64,000 bases of DNA, taken from Sporomusa sphaeroides DSM 2875 (lineage in GTDB: Bacteria; Bacillota; Negativicutes; Sporomusales; Sporomusaceae). The DNA is taken from positions 4,089,001-4,153,000 of the forward strand of contig NZ_CP146991.1 of NCBI RefSeq assembly GCF_001941975.2, in the 5' to 3' direction. Of this stretch, positions 25,699 to 35,553 are shown piece by piece. The position numbers and the translations under genes were made by a program. Within the stretch, counting starts at the first letter, position 1. Each line of letters starts with the position of its first letter. A model generated the notes under the pieces. It did no database searches. It was not told where the DNA came from and saw nothing but the letters and a program-made list of their open reading frames with translations.

Positions 25699-27444
25699 TT
25701 ATCCATTGCTAATCTGCCACCTGCCGGACTGTTCCTGCAAGTCCCACAAACGACGGTACAAAGCCTGATTATTCATAAGCTGCTCATGAGAACCCTGTTC
25801 CACTACCTGGCCGTTAGCCAACACAATAATATTGGCGGCATTTTTAATGGTTTTCAGCCGATGGGCAATGACCACCACCGTCTTGCTGCTGACCAGAGCA
25901 TTAATCGCCTGTTGCAGCTGCCGCTCATTTTCGGCATCCAAAGCCGCTGTCGCTTCATCCAGCAATATAATGGGCGCATTTTTTAAAAAAGCGCGGGCCA
26001 GCGAAATTCTCTGTTTTTCTCCGCCTGATAACGTGCTGCCCCCTTCTCCCACCAAAGTGTCATAGCCCTGCGGCAATGCGGTTATGAAGTCATGACATTG
26101 AGCCAGTCGCGCCGCTTGTTCAATTTCTTCCCTGGCAGCGTCCTCTTTGCCGATTTTAATATTGTTGTAAATGGTATCATGAAACAAATACACGTCCTGA
26201 AACACGATGGAAATATTCTTTAATAACTGCTCCGGCTCAATCTCTCTGATATTGGTACCGCCAAGCCTGATCTGGCCGTTCTGCACCTCCCAAAATCTCG
26301 CAATCAGGCGCAGGATTGTGCTTTTGCCGGAGCCGGACGGGCCTACAATCGCGGTAACGGCTTTAGCCGGTAGGGAAAAGGTAAGATTGCTAAACACAGC
26401 CTCCGGCCCGTAGCCAAATCCGACACGCTCAAACTCAATAGCATAGCCGCCTTGACCGGCCGCGCCGGCTCCGGACAATACTGGCGCGGTGCGGATAGCC
26501 GAAATTCTGCGCGCCGCCATCGCCGCAAAAGTAAGCTCGTTAAAGCTAACCAGTGTGGCAGTAAGCGGTTCGAAAATCTGTGCGCCAATAACCAGAAATG
26601 CGACCAGAACCGTTACATCAAGGCTGCCGCCCTGCAGCAGATACACCCCTGCCAGAATCATGACAGTAAGTCCGCTGCGTAAAACGCCTGTCGCCAACAG
26701 CATAAAAGGAGCAAGGCCTGCCTCGATTTTTATGCTTTTGTGCATCAGGTTTTCCCAGGCGTTTTTCAGCCGCCCAAAGCTGGCCCCGCCGCTATTGCAG
26801 GCCTTGATTACCTTCATGCCTGCAAGATATTCCTGCAGCCTGCCGGCACAATCAATTTTCGCCGCGTTAAGTTCGCCGCCCCATACCTGCTGCAGCTTCA
26901 GGCTCAGGTACATAAGCAGCAGCGCCGCCGGCAAGGTAACAAACATGGCAATAGCCATCCTGACATCGACAAACGCCAGCAAAAGCGGTGTAAGCACCGG
27001 TAGCAGCAAACCGGCCATAAACCGCGAGAACACATGAGACAGAGTATGTTCCAGCAGGGTATAGTCATTGAGCATGGTGGCGGCCAGCTCCCCAGGCTCC
27101 CTGGCATGAAAAAAGCCTAACGGCAGCTTGCGCAAATGCTCCGCCAGCTCAATCCTGCCCTGAGCGGCCAGGCTGTAAGCACTGGTGTAGGTGTGGCGGA
27201 AACTCAGAACCGCGAATAGTGTGGCCAGTGCCGCCGAGGCCAGGATGCCCAGGCAGTACATAGTTAAATTAGTAAAATTAATGATTTCACCCGGGGCTTG
27301 CAGCGGTTTTATCAGCTCCAGAATAATCAGGAGGGCGAAAAAAGAAAACCAGCCTTTAATAAAAGTATCCAGCGTCGTATAAAGCACCGGCTTTATGAGG
27401 GCGCTTGGCTTTCCCCCGGAAAGATCATAAAGCAAATTACGCAA
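25699..27444 (-). CDS. ABC transporter with fused membrane and ATPase domains (YbtQ/IrtB-like)
   Basis: 581 residues. Six membrane helices lie in residues 20-300; the ATPase has Walker A GPSGSGKST, signature LSGGEKQR and Walker B IILLDEATAALD. It forms the second half of a tandem pair with the next gene. Such pairs in siderophore loci (YbtPQ, IrtAB) have an exporter fold but import iron-siderophore. A 254-base gap with a Fur box separates it from the downstream receptor gene. Confidence 0.87.
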   Translation of the reverse strand: MRNLLYDLSGGKPSALIKPVLYTTLDTFIKGWFSFFALLIILELIKPLQAPGEIINFTNLTMYCLGILASAALATLFAVLSFRHTYTSAYSLAAQGRIELAEHLRKLPLGFFHAREPGELAATMLNDYTLLEHTLSHVFSRFMAGLLLPVLTPLLLAFVDVRMAIAMFVTLPAALLLMYLSLKLQQVWGGELNAAKIDCAGRLQEYLAGMKVIKACNSGGASFGRLKNAWENLMHKSIKIEAGLAPFMLLATGVLRSGLTVMILAGVYLLQGGSLDVTVLVAFLVIGAQIFEPLTATLVSFNELTFAAMAARRISAIRTAPVLSGAGAAGQGGYAIEFERVGFGYGPEAVFSNLTFSLPAKAVTAIVGPSGSGKSTILRLIARFWEVQNGQIRLGGTNIREIEPEQLLKNISIVFQDVYLFHDTIYNNIKIGKEDAAREEIEQAARLAQCHDFITALPQGYDTLVGEGGSTLSGGEKQRISLARAFLKNAPIILLDEATAALDAENERQLQQAINALVSSKTVVVIAHRLKTIKNAANIIVLANGQVVEQGSHEQLMNNQALYRRLWDLQEQSGRWQISNG

Positions 27445-27462
27445 GACAGGACCACCTTTCTG

Positions 27463-29253
27463 TTAGGCCAGTACCCATTGGTCGGCATCAAGGTATGCCC
27501 GCCACAGGCGGCTGTATACTCCTTGCCTGGCCAGCAGTTCTCCATGCTTCCCCTGCTCAACAATCCGGCCTTGGTCCAACACGCAGATCTGGTCGGCATG
27601 CTGGACGGTATGAAGCCGGTGAGCAATGATAATGACGGTTTTTCCCTGTAAAAGCTCGGTCAGCGCCTTTTGAATCTTCACCTCATTTTCCGGATCGGCA
27701 AATGAGGTGGCTTCGTCCAGCACAATAACCGGGGCATCGCGCAAAATGGCCCGGGCAATGGCGATTCTTTGCATTTCACCGCCGGACAAAGCCAGCCCGC
27801 CGCCACCGATTTTAGTGTCATACCCTTGCGGCAGCCTGGCAATGAATTCATGACACTGGGCCGCCTGCGCCGCCGCCCTGACCTGCGCCGCTCCTGCCCC
27901 GGGCTTGCCGATCCTGATATTTTCAAAAACTGTATCGTCAAATAAAAACACATCCTGAAAAACAAAGGAAACGGTATTCATCAAATCCTCGGTCAACATA
28001 TCCTTAATGTTGACACCGCCTATTTCAACAGCGCCGGCCGTCACATCCCAGAAGCGGGGCAGCAAATGGGCAACTGTGCTTTTTCCCGATCCCGAAGGCC
28101 CCACCAACGCAGTCACCGTCCCCTGCCTGGCGGTAAAATCAATATGCTTCAGGGCCATTGTCGCGGCAGCCGCACCTTGATTATAGGAAAAGCTGACATT
28201 GCGGAAGGCAACATCGCAGCCCCGGCATGATTGCGAAACGGCCGGCTGGGATATGGGCTCCGCCTGTAGCAGCTCATCGATATTTTTTACCCCGACGGCA
28301 ATCATTTTCACCCCGGCGCCTAAAAAAGCCAGTTTTGTAACCGGGGCGCTGACGCCGGGCGCCAGAATCAGAAAAAACAGGAGCGTAAAAGCAAAGGCCG
28401 TATGATCGGCAGTACCTTTCAGCAGGAATATTCCTGCCGGAGCAAGGAATACCAGAATGCCGGAAAGCAAAGTATGATAAAGGATATTGTGGGTTTTATA
28501 GGTTTGCGTAATAGCCAGCGCCAGATTTCTATAGCCGGTAATCCGCGCATGCAAGATGCCGAAGGATTTGACTGTCTGCCCAAAGGCTTTTATTACCGGC
28601 ATGCCCCGGACATATTCGACTGCGGCGGCATTCATCGCCGCCAGACCGGCCTGTTTCTGCTGCATCAGCTTCCCGGTGTCCGGATTGGTAAAGACGCGCC
28701 ACTGAAGAACAAACGCCACCAGGATGGGCACCAGGCTGACAAGCCCCAGGCGCCAGTCCAATACGAGCATGTAGGCAAAAATAATCGCCAGGCTGACCAG
28801 GGTACCGATTAAGTCGGGCAGCTGATGGGCAATAAACCCTTCAAGCTGTTCGACATTGTACTCAATGGTTTTCTTTATGGCTCCGCTGGGATGATCGGCA
28901 AAAAACCCCAGGGGCAGCCGGGCCAGATGTCCGGCCAATTTTATTTTCAGATCATATAAAACCTTAAATGCCGCCCGGTGGCACAGCACAGAACCGGCAT
29001 ACATAGCCGCCAGTCCCGCACCTGCCGCCCCTAGAGCCAGCCAGGCATACTTGAATATGTAACCGAAATCGGCCCGGGAGAGATCACCGGCCTTGCTGAC
29101 AATCTCCACAAGAATGCTATATACACAATAATAGGGTACAAACAATAGTAACGTGGCACAGGCGGAGACCATGCCGGCCGCCGCCAGCGGCCAAGGCGTC
29201 GCCCCGCTTATTTCCCAAAGCCTGGCCAAGCCGGTTTTTGCTTTTTTCGTCAT
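27463..29253 (-). CDS. ABC transporter with fused membrane and ATPase domains (YbtP/IrtA-like)
   Basis: 596 residues from MTKKAKTGLARLWE, ATG behind AAAGGAGGCAGTGC; an earlier start is not needed. Six membrane helices, then Walker A GPSGSGKST, signature LSGGEMQR and Walker B VIVLDEATSFAD. The D-loop SFAD instead of SALD is characteristic of the YbtPQ/IrtAB siderophore group. Likely heterodimer with the 25699-27444 protein, in the inner membrane. Confidence 0.88.
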   Translation of the reverse strand: MTKKAKTGLARLWEISGATPWPLAAAGMVSACATLLLFVPYYCVYSILVEIVSKAGDLSRADFGYIFKYAWLALGAAGAGLAAMYAGSVLCHRAAFKVLYDLKIKLAGHLARLPLGFFADHPSGAIKKTIEYNVEQLEGFIAHQLPDLIGTLVSLAIIFAYMLVLDWRLGLVSLVPILVAFVLQWRVFTNPDTGKLMQQKQAGLAAMNAAAVEYVRGMPVIKAFGQTVKSFGILHARITGYRNLALAITQTYKTHNILYHTLLSGILVFLAPAGIFLLKGTADHTAFAFTLLFFLILAPGVSAPVTKLAFLGAGVKMIAVGVKNIDELLQAEPISQPAVSQSCRGCDVAFRNVSFSYNQGAAAATMALKHIDFTARQGTVTALVGPSGSGKSTVAHLLPRFWDVTAGAVEIGGVNIKDMLTEDLMNTVSFVFQDVFLFDDTVFENIRIGKPGAGAAQVRAAAQAAQCHEFIARLPQGYDTKIGGGGLALSGGEMQRIAIARAILRDAPVIVLDEATSFADPENEVKIQKALTELLQGKTVIIIAHRLHTVQHADQICVLDQGRIVEQGKHGELLARQGVYSRLWRAYLDADQWVLA

Positions 29254-29335
29254 GCACTGCCTCCTTTTGAAAATCCCCGCATTTTCCGGCCAGATCACGT
29301 TGCGCCGGTTGGCCCGGCCTATATAGACCTATTGT

Positions 29336-30367
29336 CTATTGCAGCAATTCAGGATAAAAGGCCTTGGCAAAGGTTTCAATCGTATCGACGACCCGGACTC
29401 CCCCGGTATTGATATCGGCAAAGTCCACAACCAAAATTCTATTGTTTTTCACTGCCGCAACATTTTGCAAAGCCTTGTTCTCCTGTAGCCGGGTCAGCAC
29501 TGTTTCATGGTTCATCCCTTTTATCGCATAGGCAGCGCAAATTAAAATATCCGGGTTCTGCTCCACAATGATTTCCTGATTAATAGGCGAGCTTTTTGCT
29601 ACCAGGGTTTCGCCGCCTGCTTTACTTATCATGTCAGCCACAAAATGGTCTTGCCCCCACACCCCGAATTTCTCACCGTCAAGCACAATCAGCATCATCA
29701 CTCTGACTTTCCGGTCTACGCCGCCGAGCCGGCTCTGGATGGCAGCAATCCGGTTCTGCTGTTTGGCGATATAAGCGCCGGCCCGGTCCCGGATATCAAA
29801 CATTTTTCCGAAATCCTCAATTTCCTTGTAATAGGTTTCCAGTGTATTGACCCCTTCCAGATTTTGCGCCAGCCGCAGCAAATAGACCTGTATCCCCCTG
29901 TCGCGCCAGTCTTTAGCCGAACCCAAGGCATCCTCGGTTAAAAAGGGCATGCGCCAGCTCACAACTAATTCCGGATTTTGGGCGATAAGTTGTTCCTTAG
30001 AGGGATATTGGGCGGCAAGAACCGGTATTTTTGCCAGTTTGGCAGCATGCCTCGGCAAAACCGGACTGTCAAAATTCGCTACGCCGATCAGCTTGTCTTC
30101 CAATTCCAGGTCCAACATCAGCTCGGTGGTAATTTGCGTTAAGGAGATTACCCTGTCCGGCGCTTTGGTAAAAGTAATATCAACCCTTGCCCCCTTTTCG
30201 TCAAAATTCGAAAAGGTGACAGGAAATTGCCCTTTTTGCTCCCCAGCAACAGTCGCAGCCTGGCGGACCTGACGGTCTGTTGCCGCCTTGTTGTCTGCTG
30301 GTTTGCAACCGGCCAGCAAGCCTGCGCAGATTATCATTACCAGCAGCACTGTGCTTATTTTTTCCAC
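29336..30367 (-). CDS. Iron-siderophore ABC binding lipoprotein (FecB/FepB-like)
   Basis: 343 residues from a GTG start behind GAGAGGGGGTATGCA. The N-terminus VEKISTVLLVMIICAGLLAGC is a lipoprotein signal with lipobox LAGC. Class III binding-protein features: RVISLTQITTELMLDLELEDKLIGV, a long helix linking the two lobes, and PDILICAAYAIKG. It would deliver ferric siderophore to the permease. It is the first gene after the AraC regulator. Confidence 0.87.
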   Translation of the reverse strand: MEKISTVLLVMIICAGLLAGCKPADNKAATDRQVRQAATVAGEQKGQFPVTFSNFDEKGARVDITFTKAPDRVISLTQITTELMLDLELEDKLIGVANFDSPVLPRHAAKLAKIPVLAAQYPSKEQLIAQNPELVVSWRMPFLTEDALGSAKDWRDRGIQVYLLRLAQNLEGVNTLETYYKEIEDFGKMFDIRDRAGAYIAKQQNRIAAIQSRLGGVDRKVRVMMLIVLDGEKFGVWGQDHFVADMISKAGGETLVAKSSPINQEIIVEQNPDILICAAYAIKGMNHETVLTRLQENKALQNVAAVKNNRILVVDFADINTGGVRVVDTIETFAKAFYPELLQ

Positions 30368-30472
30368 TGCATACCCCCTCTCACCACGTTGGCCTGCCGC
30401 GTTAAGTATTTGGCTGTTCAATTTGTCTGTCGACATGAATCCATCCCTTTTTCTTCTTAGAATTATAGAGTT

Positions 30473-30509
30473 TTACTGCTGCCTTTTCTACTCATAAAGG
30501 TAGCAGTAA
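30473..30509. promoter_or_regulatory. Inverted repeat in the promoter region of the transport operon
   Basis: TTACTGCTGCCTTT and AAAGGTAGCAGTAA form an imperfect inverted repeat around a nine-base centre, about 105 bases upstream of the binding-protein start. It may be the site for the AraC-type regulator encoded just upstream, or an RNA hairpin; sequence alone cannot decide. Confidence 0.4.
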
Positions 30510-30545
30510 GCACCCGAAAAGTATTTTTAACTTATCTCTCTTGGC

Positions 30546-30590
30546 AAAAAAGCCTGCTCCACCGGATTGAAGCCGGTGAAACAGGCCTTG
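30546..30590 (-). terminator. Terminator of the AraC-regulator gene
   Basis: On the minus strand AAGGCCTGTTTCACCGGCTT pairs with a CCGGTGGAGCAGGCTT arm and runs into a T-tract. It lies 15 bases after the regulator stop and separates the regulator from the transport operon. Confidence 0.8.
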
Positions 30591-30604
30591 CTGAAACAAG
30601 CTCA

Positions 30605-31591
30605 TTATGTATCTTTCCTTTTATATTGTCCCGGGTTTATGCCATACTTTTTCCGGAATGCCCTGCCAAAATGGCTGACATTGGAATATCCCATCATGTC
30701 TGCCACTTCGCTTACCTGCATTTTCTTTTCCTCCAGAAATAACCGGGCTGCCTCCATCCGTTTGTCCAGCACATAGGCATATACAGGCCTGTCAAAAATG
30801 CTCTTGAAACCTGTTTTCAACTTAAACTGGTTGAGGCAGACCATTTGAGCCAGCTTCGCCAGCGAAGGGGGAGCAGCGATACTATGATCCAGAATTTCCT
30901 TGGCCTTATAAAGACTGCTTATGTCAGAGGCCGACAGGTTTTCCGTCCGGGAATTGCTGTCTTTCTGTAATAGTGTTTCGGTAAAATAAAGGGTAGTCAA
31001 TTCCAAAACTTTGCCTTCCAGATACAAAGCTTTCAACGCGCCCTGATAGGGGCAGTTCAGGATTTGCTGCAGAGTAATTTTCAGTGACGGTGATATCTGC
31101 CAATGTTTAAAATCCTGTTTGTAGGCCAGGCATAACCGGACGGCTTCCGGCGGCAGGCTATCCCAAAACGCATGTAGTCTGCCGGGTTTTGTCTTTATGC
31201 ACAGAGTATAATACTTTTTCCCGGCGGCATAAGTAAAATATTTTTTACCTTCTTCGCTGCCGGCCACAAAGCATTCATCAGTATCAAAGCGTAAGCTTTG
31301 CCTAACCCCCTGCAGATCCCACTGCATTCCTTCGCCCAGGCAAAATCCAAGGCCGTAACTGGCTTGTCCGGCTTTGGCTTCCACATGAAACGGACTGTAA
31401 AACATATTATTGCAGATAAATATCTCCAGCAAGCCGCCGGGACTAATCCGCCGGTAATAGCCGTCACCAAGCTCTGGGGGAATATAAAACTCCGACTCAA
31501 AACCTGCACGCCGGTAAAAATCAGCAAGACCTGTGCATACACGACACTCTTCTTCCTGCCGATTCGTAACATTATATATCGTATCTGCCAT
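30605..31591 (-). CDS. AraC-family regulator of iron/siderophore uptake (PchR/YbtA-like)
   Basis: 328 residues from MADTIYNVTNR, ATG behind GGAAGGACA. The N-terminal 200 residues resemble the PchR/YbtA sensing domain. The C-terminal double helix-turn-helix is at about 225-325: SLAKLAQMVCLNQFKLKTGFKSIF, then VSEVADMMGYSNVSHFGRAFRKKYGINPGQYK. Such proteins sense the ferric siderophore inside the cell and activate its uptake genes. Its place at the head of the transport locus supports that. Confidence 0.9.
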   Translation of the reverse strand: MADTIYNVTNRQEEECRVCTGLADFYRRAGFESEFYIPPELGDGYYRRISPGGLLEIFICNNMFYSPFHVEAKAGQASYGLGFCLGEGMQWDLQGVRQSLRFDTDECFVAGSEEGKKYFTYAAGKKYYTLCIKTKPGRLHAFWDSLPPEAVRLCLAYKQDFKHWQISPSLKITLQQILNCPYQGALKALYLEGKVLELTTLYFTETLLQKDSNSRTENLSASDISSLYKAKEILDHSIAAPPSLAKLAQMVCLNQFKLKTGFKSIFDRPVYAYVLDKRMEAARLFLEEKKMQVSEVADMMGYSNVSHFGRAFRKKYGINPGQYKRKDT

Positions 31592-31610
31592 TGTCCTTCC
31601 ATCCATTCAA

Positions 31611-31630
31611 TTGAGAATTGATATCATTTA
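31611..31630. promoter_or_regulatory. Weak Fur-like site upstream of the AraC regulator
   Basis: TTGAGAATTGATATCATTTA lies 20 bases before the regulator start and resembles a degenerate Fur box (about 11 of 19 consensus positions). The neighbouring stretch to 31680 is AT-rich with more ATCAT/ATGAT elements. Confidence 0.35.
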
Positions 31631-31800
31631 TACCTATTATCATATGATTTGCTATCATTGTCAATATGCTCCACAATTGTTGTATGTCACTGAAACTAAC
31701 AGTAAACCATACCGCGGAATTCACATCTTGGTGATAGATACCATAAAATAAAACAGACATAATTATTTATGTGCACGTTTCCCTAAACAGGAGAAAGGAG

Positions 31801-32778
31801 ATGAGCAAAATAGCGCTGCAAATTGAGCTGCAGTCGACCGGCACGGTCACGGCTGGCAGCAATGTGCTTTTTGATACCATTGTGCATTCCGATGCGGATA
31901 TTGGTTATGACAGTTCGACAGGCGTCATAACCTTTAATCAAACGGGAAGTTATGTAATCACTTGGTGGGTTGCCACCCAGTCGTCCACTTCTCCGGAAAC
32001 GGTTTTCGCCCTGTCCCCTTCTCTGGGAAATACTCTTGTGGGAAACTCGCCGCTAAAAACAGGAACGGTCTCCGGAACAGGTATCATAGACGTAGCCGTA
32101 CCTCCATTTACCCTTTCCCTGATTAACAGCAGCCTGACCACCTTCTATTATTCTGCCCAGGTTCCGTTGAAGGCAACACTAATAGCCGTTCGCAACGGCG
32201 GGACGGTGGATACCATGGGTTGCTTCGCAGTAGCCCAATTAACTCATATCCTATCCCAGATGATAACCGCATATTCTACCACTACATGGTCGGTTTTCTC
32301 CACCTCCCTGGCTTCTTATTCCGGAACGCCGCTAGACCTGTATACGTCTCCCCAGGCCACAGGCCCAGGGCTTTTACGGTTGGTGGACGCAAATGGCAAC
32401 TATGAGGCGCTTTCCATTGCCCATATAACCGCCATTTATCCAGGCGCCGGAACAGTGTACGATCCAGCGTTTACCTTTCTTCCTCCGCCTGTTCCGCTGC
32501 CACCTGGCTGCGATACCAATCAAATAACAGCGATCCAATCCTATTTGCCCTTGGGTACTAGTGTCAACATCCGCCTGGGTCCCTCTGTATCTGCTTCCGG
32601 CGATATCTATCGCAATGAATACGGTGTTTTGGTACTGTCTGATACCGACGGAAACACCCCGATAGTTATAGCCACGCCTCAGATCCTACGCATATTTACC
32701 GACACTGATCCTGCACTCTCTCTGGTAGCACCAAAAAGTATTGGTACAAAGCCCAGCATTACTGTCATCAAGGAATAA
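31801..32778 (+). CDS. BclA C-terminal-like exosporium/surface protein
   Basis: 325 residues, ATG with AGGAG seven bases upstream. Residues 1-130 resemble the jelly-roll C-terminal domain of BclA-type spore glycoproteins (ALQIELQSTGTVTAGSNVLFDTIV, YDSSTGVITFNQTGSYVITWWVA). The middle is Thr/Ser-rich and the last 80 residues are a second small domain. There are no collagen GXX repeats and no signal peptide. This fits a self-assembling spore surface protein of an endospore former. Function is inferred. Confidence 0.65.
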   Translation: MSKIALQIELQSTGTVTAGSNVLFDTIVHSDADIGYDSSTGVITFNQTGSYVITWWVATQSSTSPETVFALSPSLGNTLVGNSPLKTGTVSGTGIIDVAVPPFTLSLINSSLTTFYYSAQVPLKATLIAVRNGGTVDTMGCFAVAQLTHILSQMITAYSTTTWSVFSTSLASYSGTPLDLYTSPQATGPGLLRLVDANGNYEALSIAHITAIYPGAGTVYDPAFTFLPPPVPLPPGCDTNQITAIQSYLPLGTSVNIRLGPSVSASGDIYRNEYGVLVLSDTDGNTPIVIATPQILRIFTDTDPALSLVAPKSIGTKPSITVIKE

Positions 32779-32911
32779 AAATCAGGTTTCATTAACCCTT
32801 CTCTGCGGCGGGAATCGCCTTTGAACGCTGAAATCGTATCTGGACAAAACTGTGCATATTGCTCAAAGAAATTTACCTATATTTCCCCATATTCATTGCA
32901 ATTTGAATAAA

Positions 32912-32951
32912 TAAACAGCCGGATATATCAATATCTCGTCCGGCTGTTTAT
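32912..32951 (+). terminator. Terminator after the BclA-like gene
   Basis: TAAACAGCCGGA pairs with TCCGGCTGTTTA around a 16-base loop and is followed by T-rich sequence. It lies 130 bases after the stop. The intervening 32779-32911 shows no gene. Confidence 0.7.
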
Positions 32952-33024
32952 TATTACGCGTAGCTTCTGCGAGCGTTTAGAGCATCCGATATTTGTGGCT
33001 GGGTATCGCTTTCTAATTATCCAT

Positions 33025-33243
<219 letters not shown>

Positions 33244-33292
33244 TCAGCTTAAAGCGGTGAGCACTGGTGAGCACTGGTGAGCTTGCATCAGT

Positions 33293-34111
33293 TTAAACGG
33301 TGAATTTTTGAATCGTCTTTTGTAAGTCTTCTGCCAATTTTACTAATGCCTGGCTCGAAGAGGCAATCTCCTCCATTGAGGCCGACTGCTGCTCGGTGGC
33401 GGCAGATACCGTCTCGGCTTGTTCTGCTATATTCTCACCGCGCTGCTTATTGGCTTCCATGCCTGAAACAATTTCCTTGCTGCTAACGGCTAATTGCTGA
33501 CTGGCAACAAAAACCCCCTGGCCTTGTTCAGATACCTTATGGATCAGGAGTTGAATGTCATCAAATGCCTGCCCTGCGGTGTTTACGACTTCAGCTCCCA
33601 CTTTAACCTCGCGGTTGCCTATTACCATCGCCGCAACAGCTCTATCTGTCTCACTCTGAATTTGCGTAATCAGCACGGCTATCTGTTTAGCCGCCTGCTG
33701 AGACTGCTCAGCAAGTTTGCGTACTTCTTCGGCCACAACGGCAAAGCCACGTCCTTGTTCACCGGCGCGGGCGGCTTCAATAGCGGCGTTGAGTGCCAAC
33801 AGGTTGGTCTGACCGGCAATTCCCGAAATAGTATCCACAATCTGGCCAATTTCTTTTGATCGCTCGCCCAACTGAGCAACTACCTGCGCCGAGTCGCCGA
33901 CTACCGTTTCCACACTCATCATTTGGCTGATTGCCGTTTCGATGGCTTTGCCTCCTTCTGCTGCGGCGTGAGAAGTCTGATCTACCAGGGTATTGGTTCC
34001 CTCTGCATTCATAGCTATCTGCTGAATATCGGCCACGATGCTTTCTACTATATTTTTTGCCACGTTAACTGCCTGCACTTGCGCTGTCGCCCTGGCAGCA
34101 ATATCGGTGAT
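33293..34111 (-). pseudogene. Methyl-accepting chemotaxis protein, 5'-truncated
   Basis: About 270 residues of the cytoplasmic signalling domain remain, including the highly conserved hairpin tip ([20 protein letters not shown], then [20 protein letters not shown]). It ends [10 protein letters not shown]. At about 34111 homology stops and MITE sequence begins, so the sensor, membrane and HAMP regions are gone. No start or ribosome site of its own is left. Confidence 0.85.
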
Positions 34112-34470
34112 GATTTGGACACAGGGGACGTTCCTTATTTGACAACCATTGTTATGATTTGGACACAGGGGACGTTCCTTATTTGACAACCATTGTTATT
34201 ACGCCGCGTGATATTCCTGTTGCCCGCTCAATTTGACGAATAGGTAAACTTTCTTTTTCTTTTTAACTTACGAATTACGTAATCTAGTTCTATTTTAGGC
34301 CAGCTTACTATTTCGTGAATTTCTCGCCCACCTGTATACTACATTATTCTTCATCGTATTTCTTCTTCGCTTATATTTGTCCTGCCGGTTTCCTCTAAAA
34401 GAATCTTACTATATTTCTTACACATATATAATATCATATGCGTGACAAAAAAGGAGCGTCCCCTCTGTCC
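34112..34470 (-). repeat. MITE copy A (with partly duplicated end)
   Basis: About 310 bases (34161-34470) with imperfect inverted ends: GGACACAGGGGACGTTCC on the left and GGAGCGTCCCCTCTGTCC on the right. The first 44 bases of the element, GATTTGGACAC onwards, are repeated in tandem at 34112-34155. On the minus strand the interior ends in a frame reading ESLPIRQIERATGISRGVI then TMVVK and stop, like the C-terminus of REP-associated Y1 transposases. It splits a chemotaxis gene from an IS1182 gene, both truncated at it. Confidence 0.9.
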
Positions 34471-35192
34471 TTGCTAGCACTCATAAGCCGTGCGTCTTTA
34501 TCAGTCAAAGAAATTTCACCATTTTCCTCAACTTGTTGCTTGATTTCGGTCAATTCATGAATTCGCTGTGTTGCATTGGCTAATTTTTGTTGTATTTCTT
34601 CCTTGCTATATATAACGGAATTTTTGGCATCTTTATCATCAGTGTTTTCTAACAGCTCCAAATAACGTTTGGCAGCTTGTTCAAAGTATACCAGCATTTT
34701 TTCAATCTTGCCTTTGGTCAGATTTTTCTTACGAGCATTATTAGCCCGGAACTTGCTGCCATCTATAGCTACAATCTCCTTACCCAATAGACCCAGATCA
34801 TTGCATAAGAGGGAAAAGTGTTTAAAGATATTTTTGAGTAGAGATATATTATCCTTCCTAAAGTCAGCTATAGTACGATAATCAGGCCTTAACTCCTGAA
34901 TCAGCCACATCAGTTCTATATTTCTGTTGCACTCAGTTTCAAGTTTACGTGAACTCCTTATACCATTGAAATACCCATAAAGATACAATTTAAGCATAGC
35001 AGCAGGATTATATGGTTTACGTCCTGTCATTTTTGGTGTTGCATATTTAAAACCCAGCTCGTTTAAGTTTATACTGTCAACAAAGGCGTCTAATATACGT
35101 ACTGGATTGTCCTCACTTATCATCTCGTCAAGCGACATTGGGATAAGATTTACTTGATTTCTGTCAGTGTTATTAGAAATATATCGGGACAT
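34471..35192 (-). pseudogene. IS1182-family transposase, C-terminally truncated
   Basis: About 240 residues remain from a normal start (MSRYISNNTDRNQVNLIPMS). They cover the N-terminal DUF772-type domain and the first catalytic Asp region (KEIVAIDGSKFRANN). After DARLMSAS the frame runs into MITE A (KDRGDAPF) and stops, so the rest of the DDE domain is lost. It cannot be an active transposase. Confidence 0.88.
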
Positions 35193-35293
35193 AATTCACC
35201 TCAAAAGCATACTTTCTTTACACTTCTATTATACCAATTAAAACACTAATATTCATGGAGTCTTTCTATCGTTTTCGCACAGCCTGACGTCCC

Positions 35294-35375
35294 TTGTTTG
35301 CGGTTAAGCCGACACCGATGGTAAGGCCCATGGTCTCGGCGGCAACCGCCCCATTTTCCATTAAGGCTTTGTATT
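35294..35375 (-). pseudogene. fhaB/cdiA fragment
   Basis: The minus strand reads KYKALMENGAVAAETMGLTIG then VGLTANK. This is nearly the same in DNA as 51133-51217 inside the intact exoprotein gene (ALMENGAVAAEEMGLTIGVG). It is an isolated scrap next to a solo MITE end (AAGAACGTCCCCTCTGTC at about 35397), i.e. debris of a second copy of the exoprotein gene. Confidence 0.85.
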
Positions 35376-35426
35376 TTCAACGGTAGGTGTCAAAAAAAGA
35401 ACGTCCCCTCTGTCTCAGTTGTTGTT

Positions 35427-35490
35427 TGTTCATCAGACGACATCGTAGAAAACAAGAGAGGTCAGCGGATTTTTACGTCCACTGACCTCT
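35427..35490 (-). terminator. Shared 3' hairpin, copy 1
   Basis: AGAGGTCAGCGGA and TCCACTGACCTCT form the stem around a T-rich loop. With the preceding GTTGTTTGTTCATCAGACGACA it recurs at 44319-44389 and 46637-46697, each time downstream of an immunity-type gene. On the minus strand it would terminate the toxin/immunity transcript. Confidence 0.75.
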
Positions 35491-35553
35491 ACTTGCCTTA
35501 GGATAGGAAGTGTATCAACAACGCCCTCCCCTCTGCGTGTTCATTATGTTTTC

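Noticed and set aside
25699-29253. Reading the two fused ABC proteins as drug or lipid exporters
   Set aside because: The tandem pair, the SFAD D-loop of the first, and the position between a siderophore binding protein and a TonB receptor fit YbtPQ/IrtAB-like siderophore importers better; not proven.
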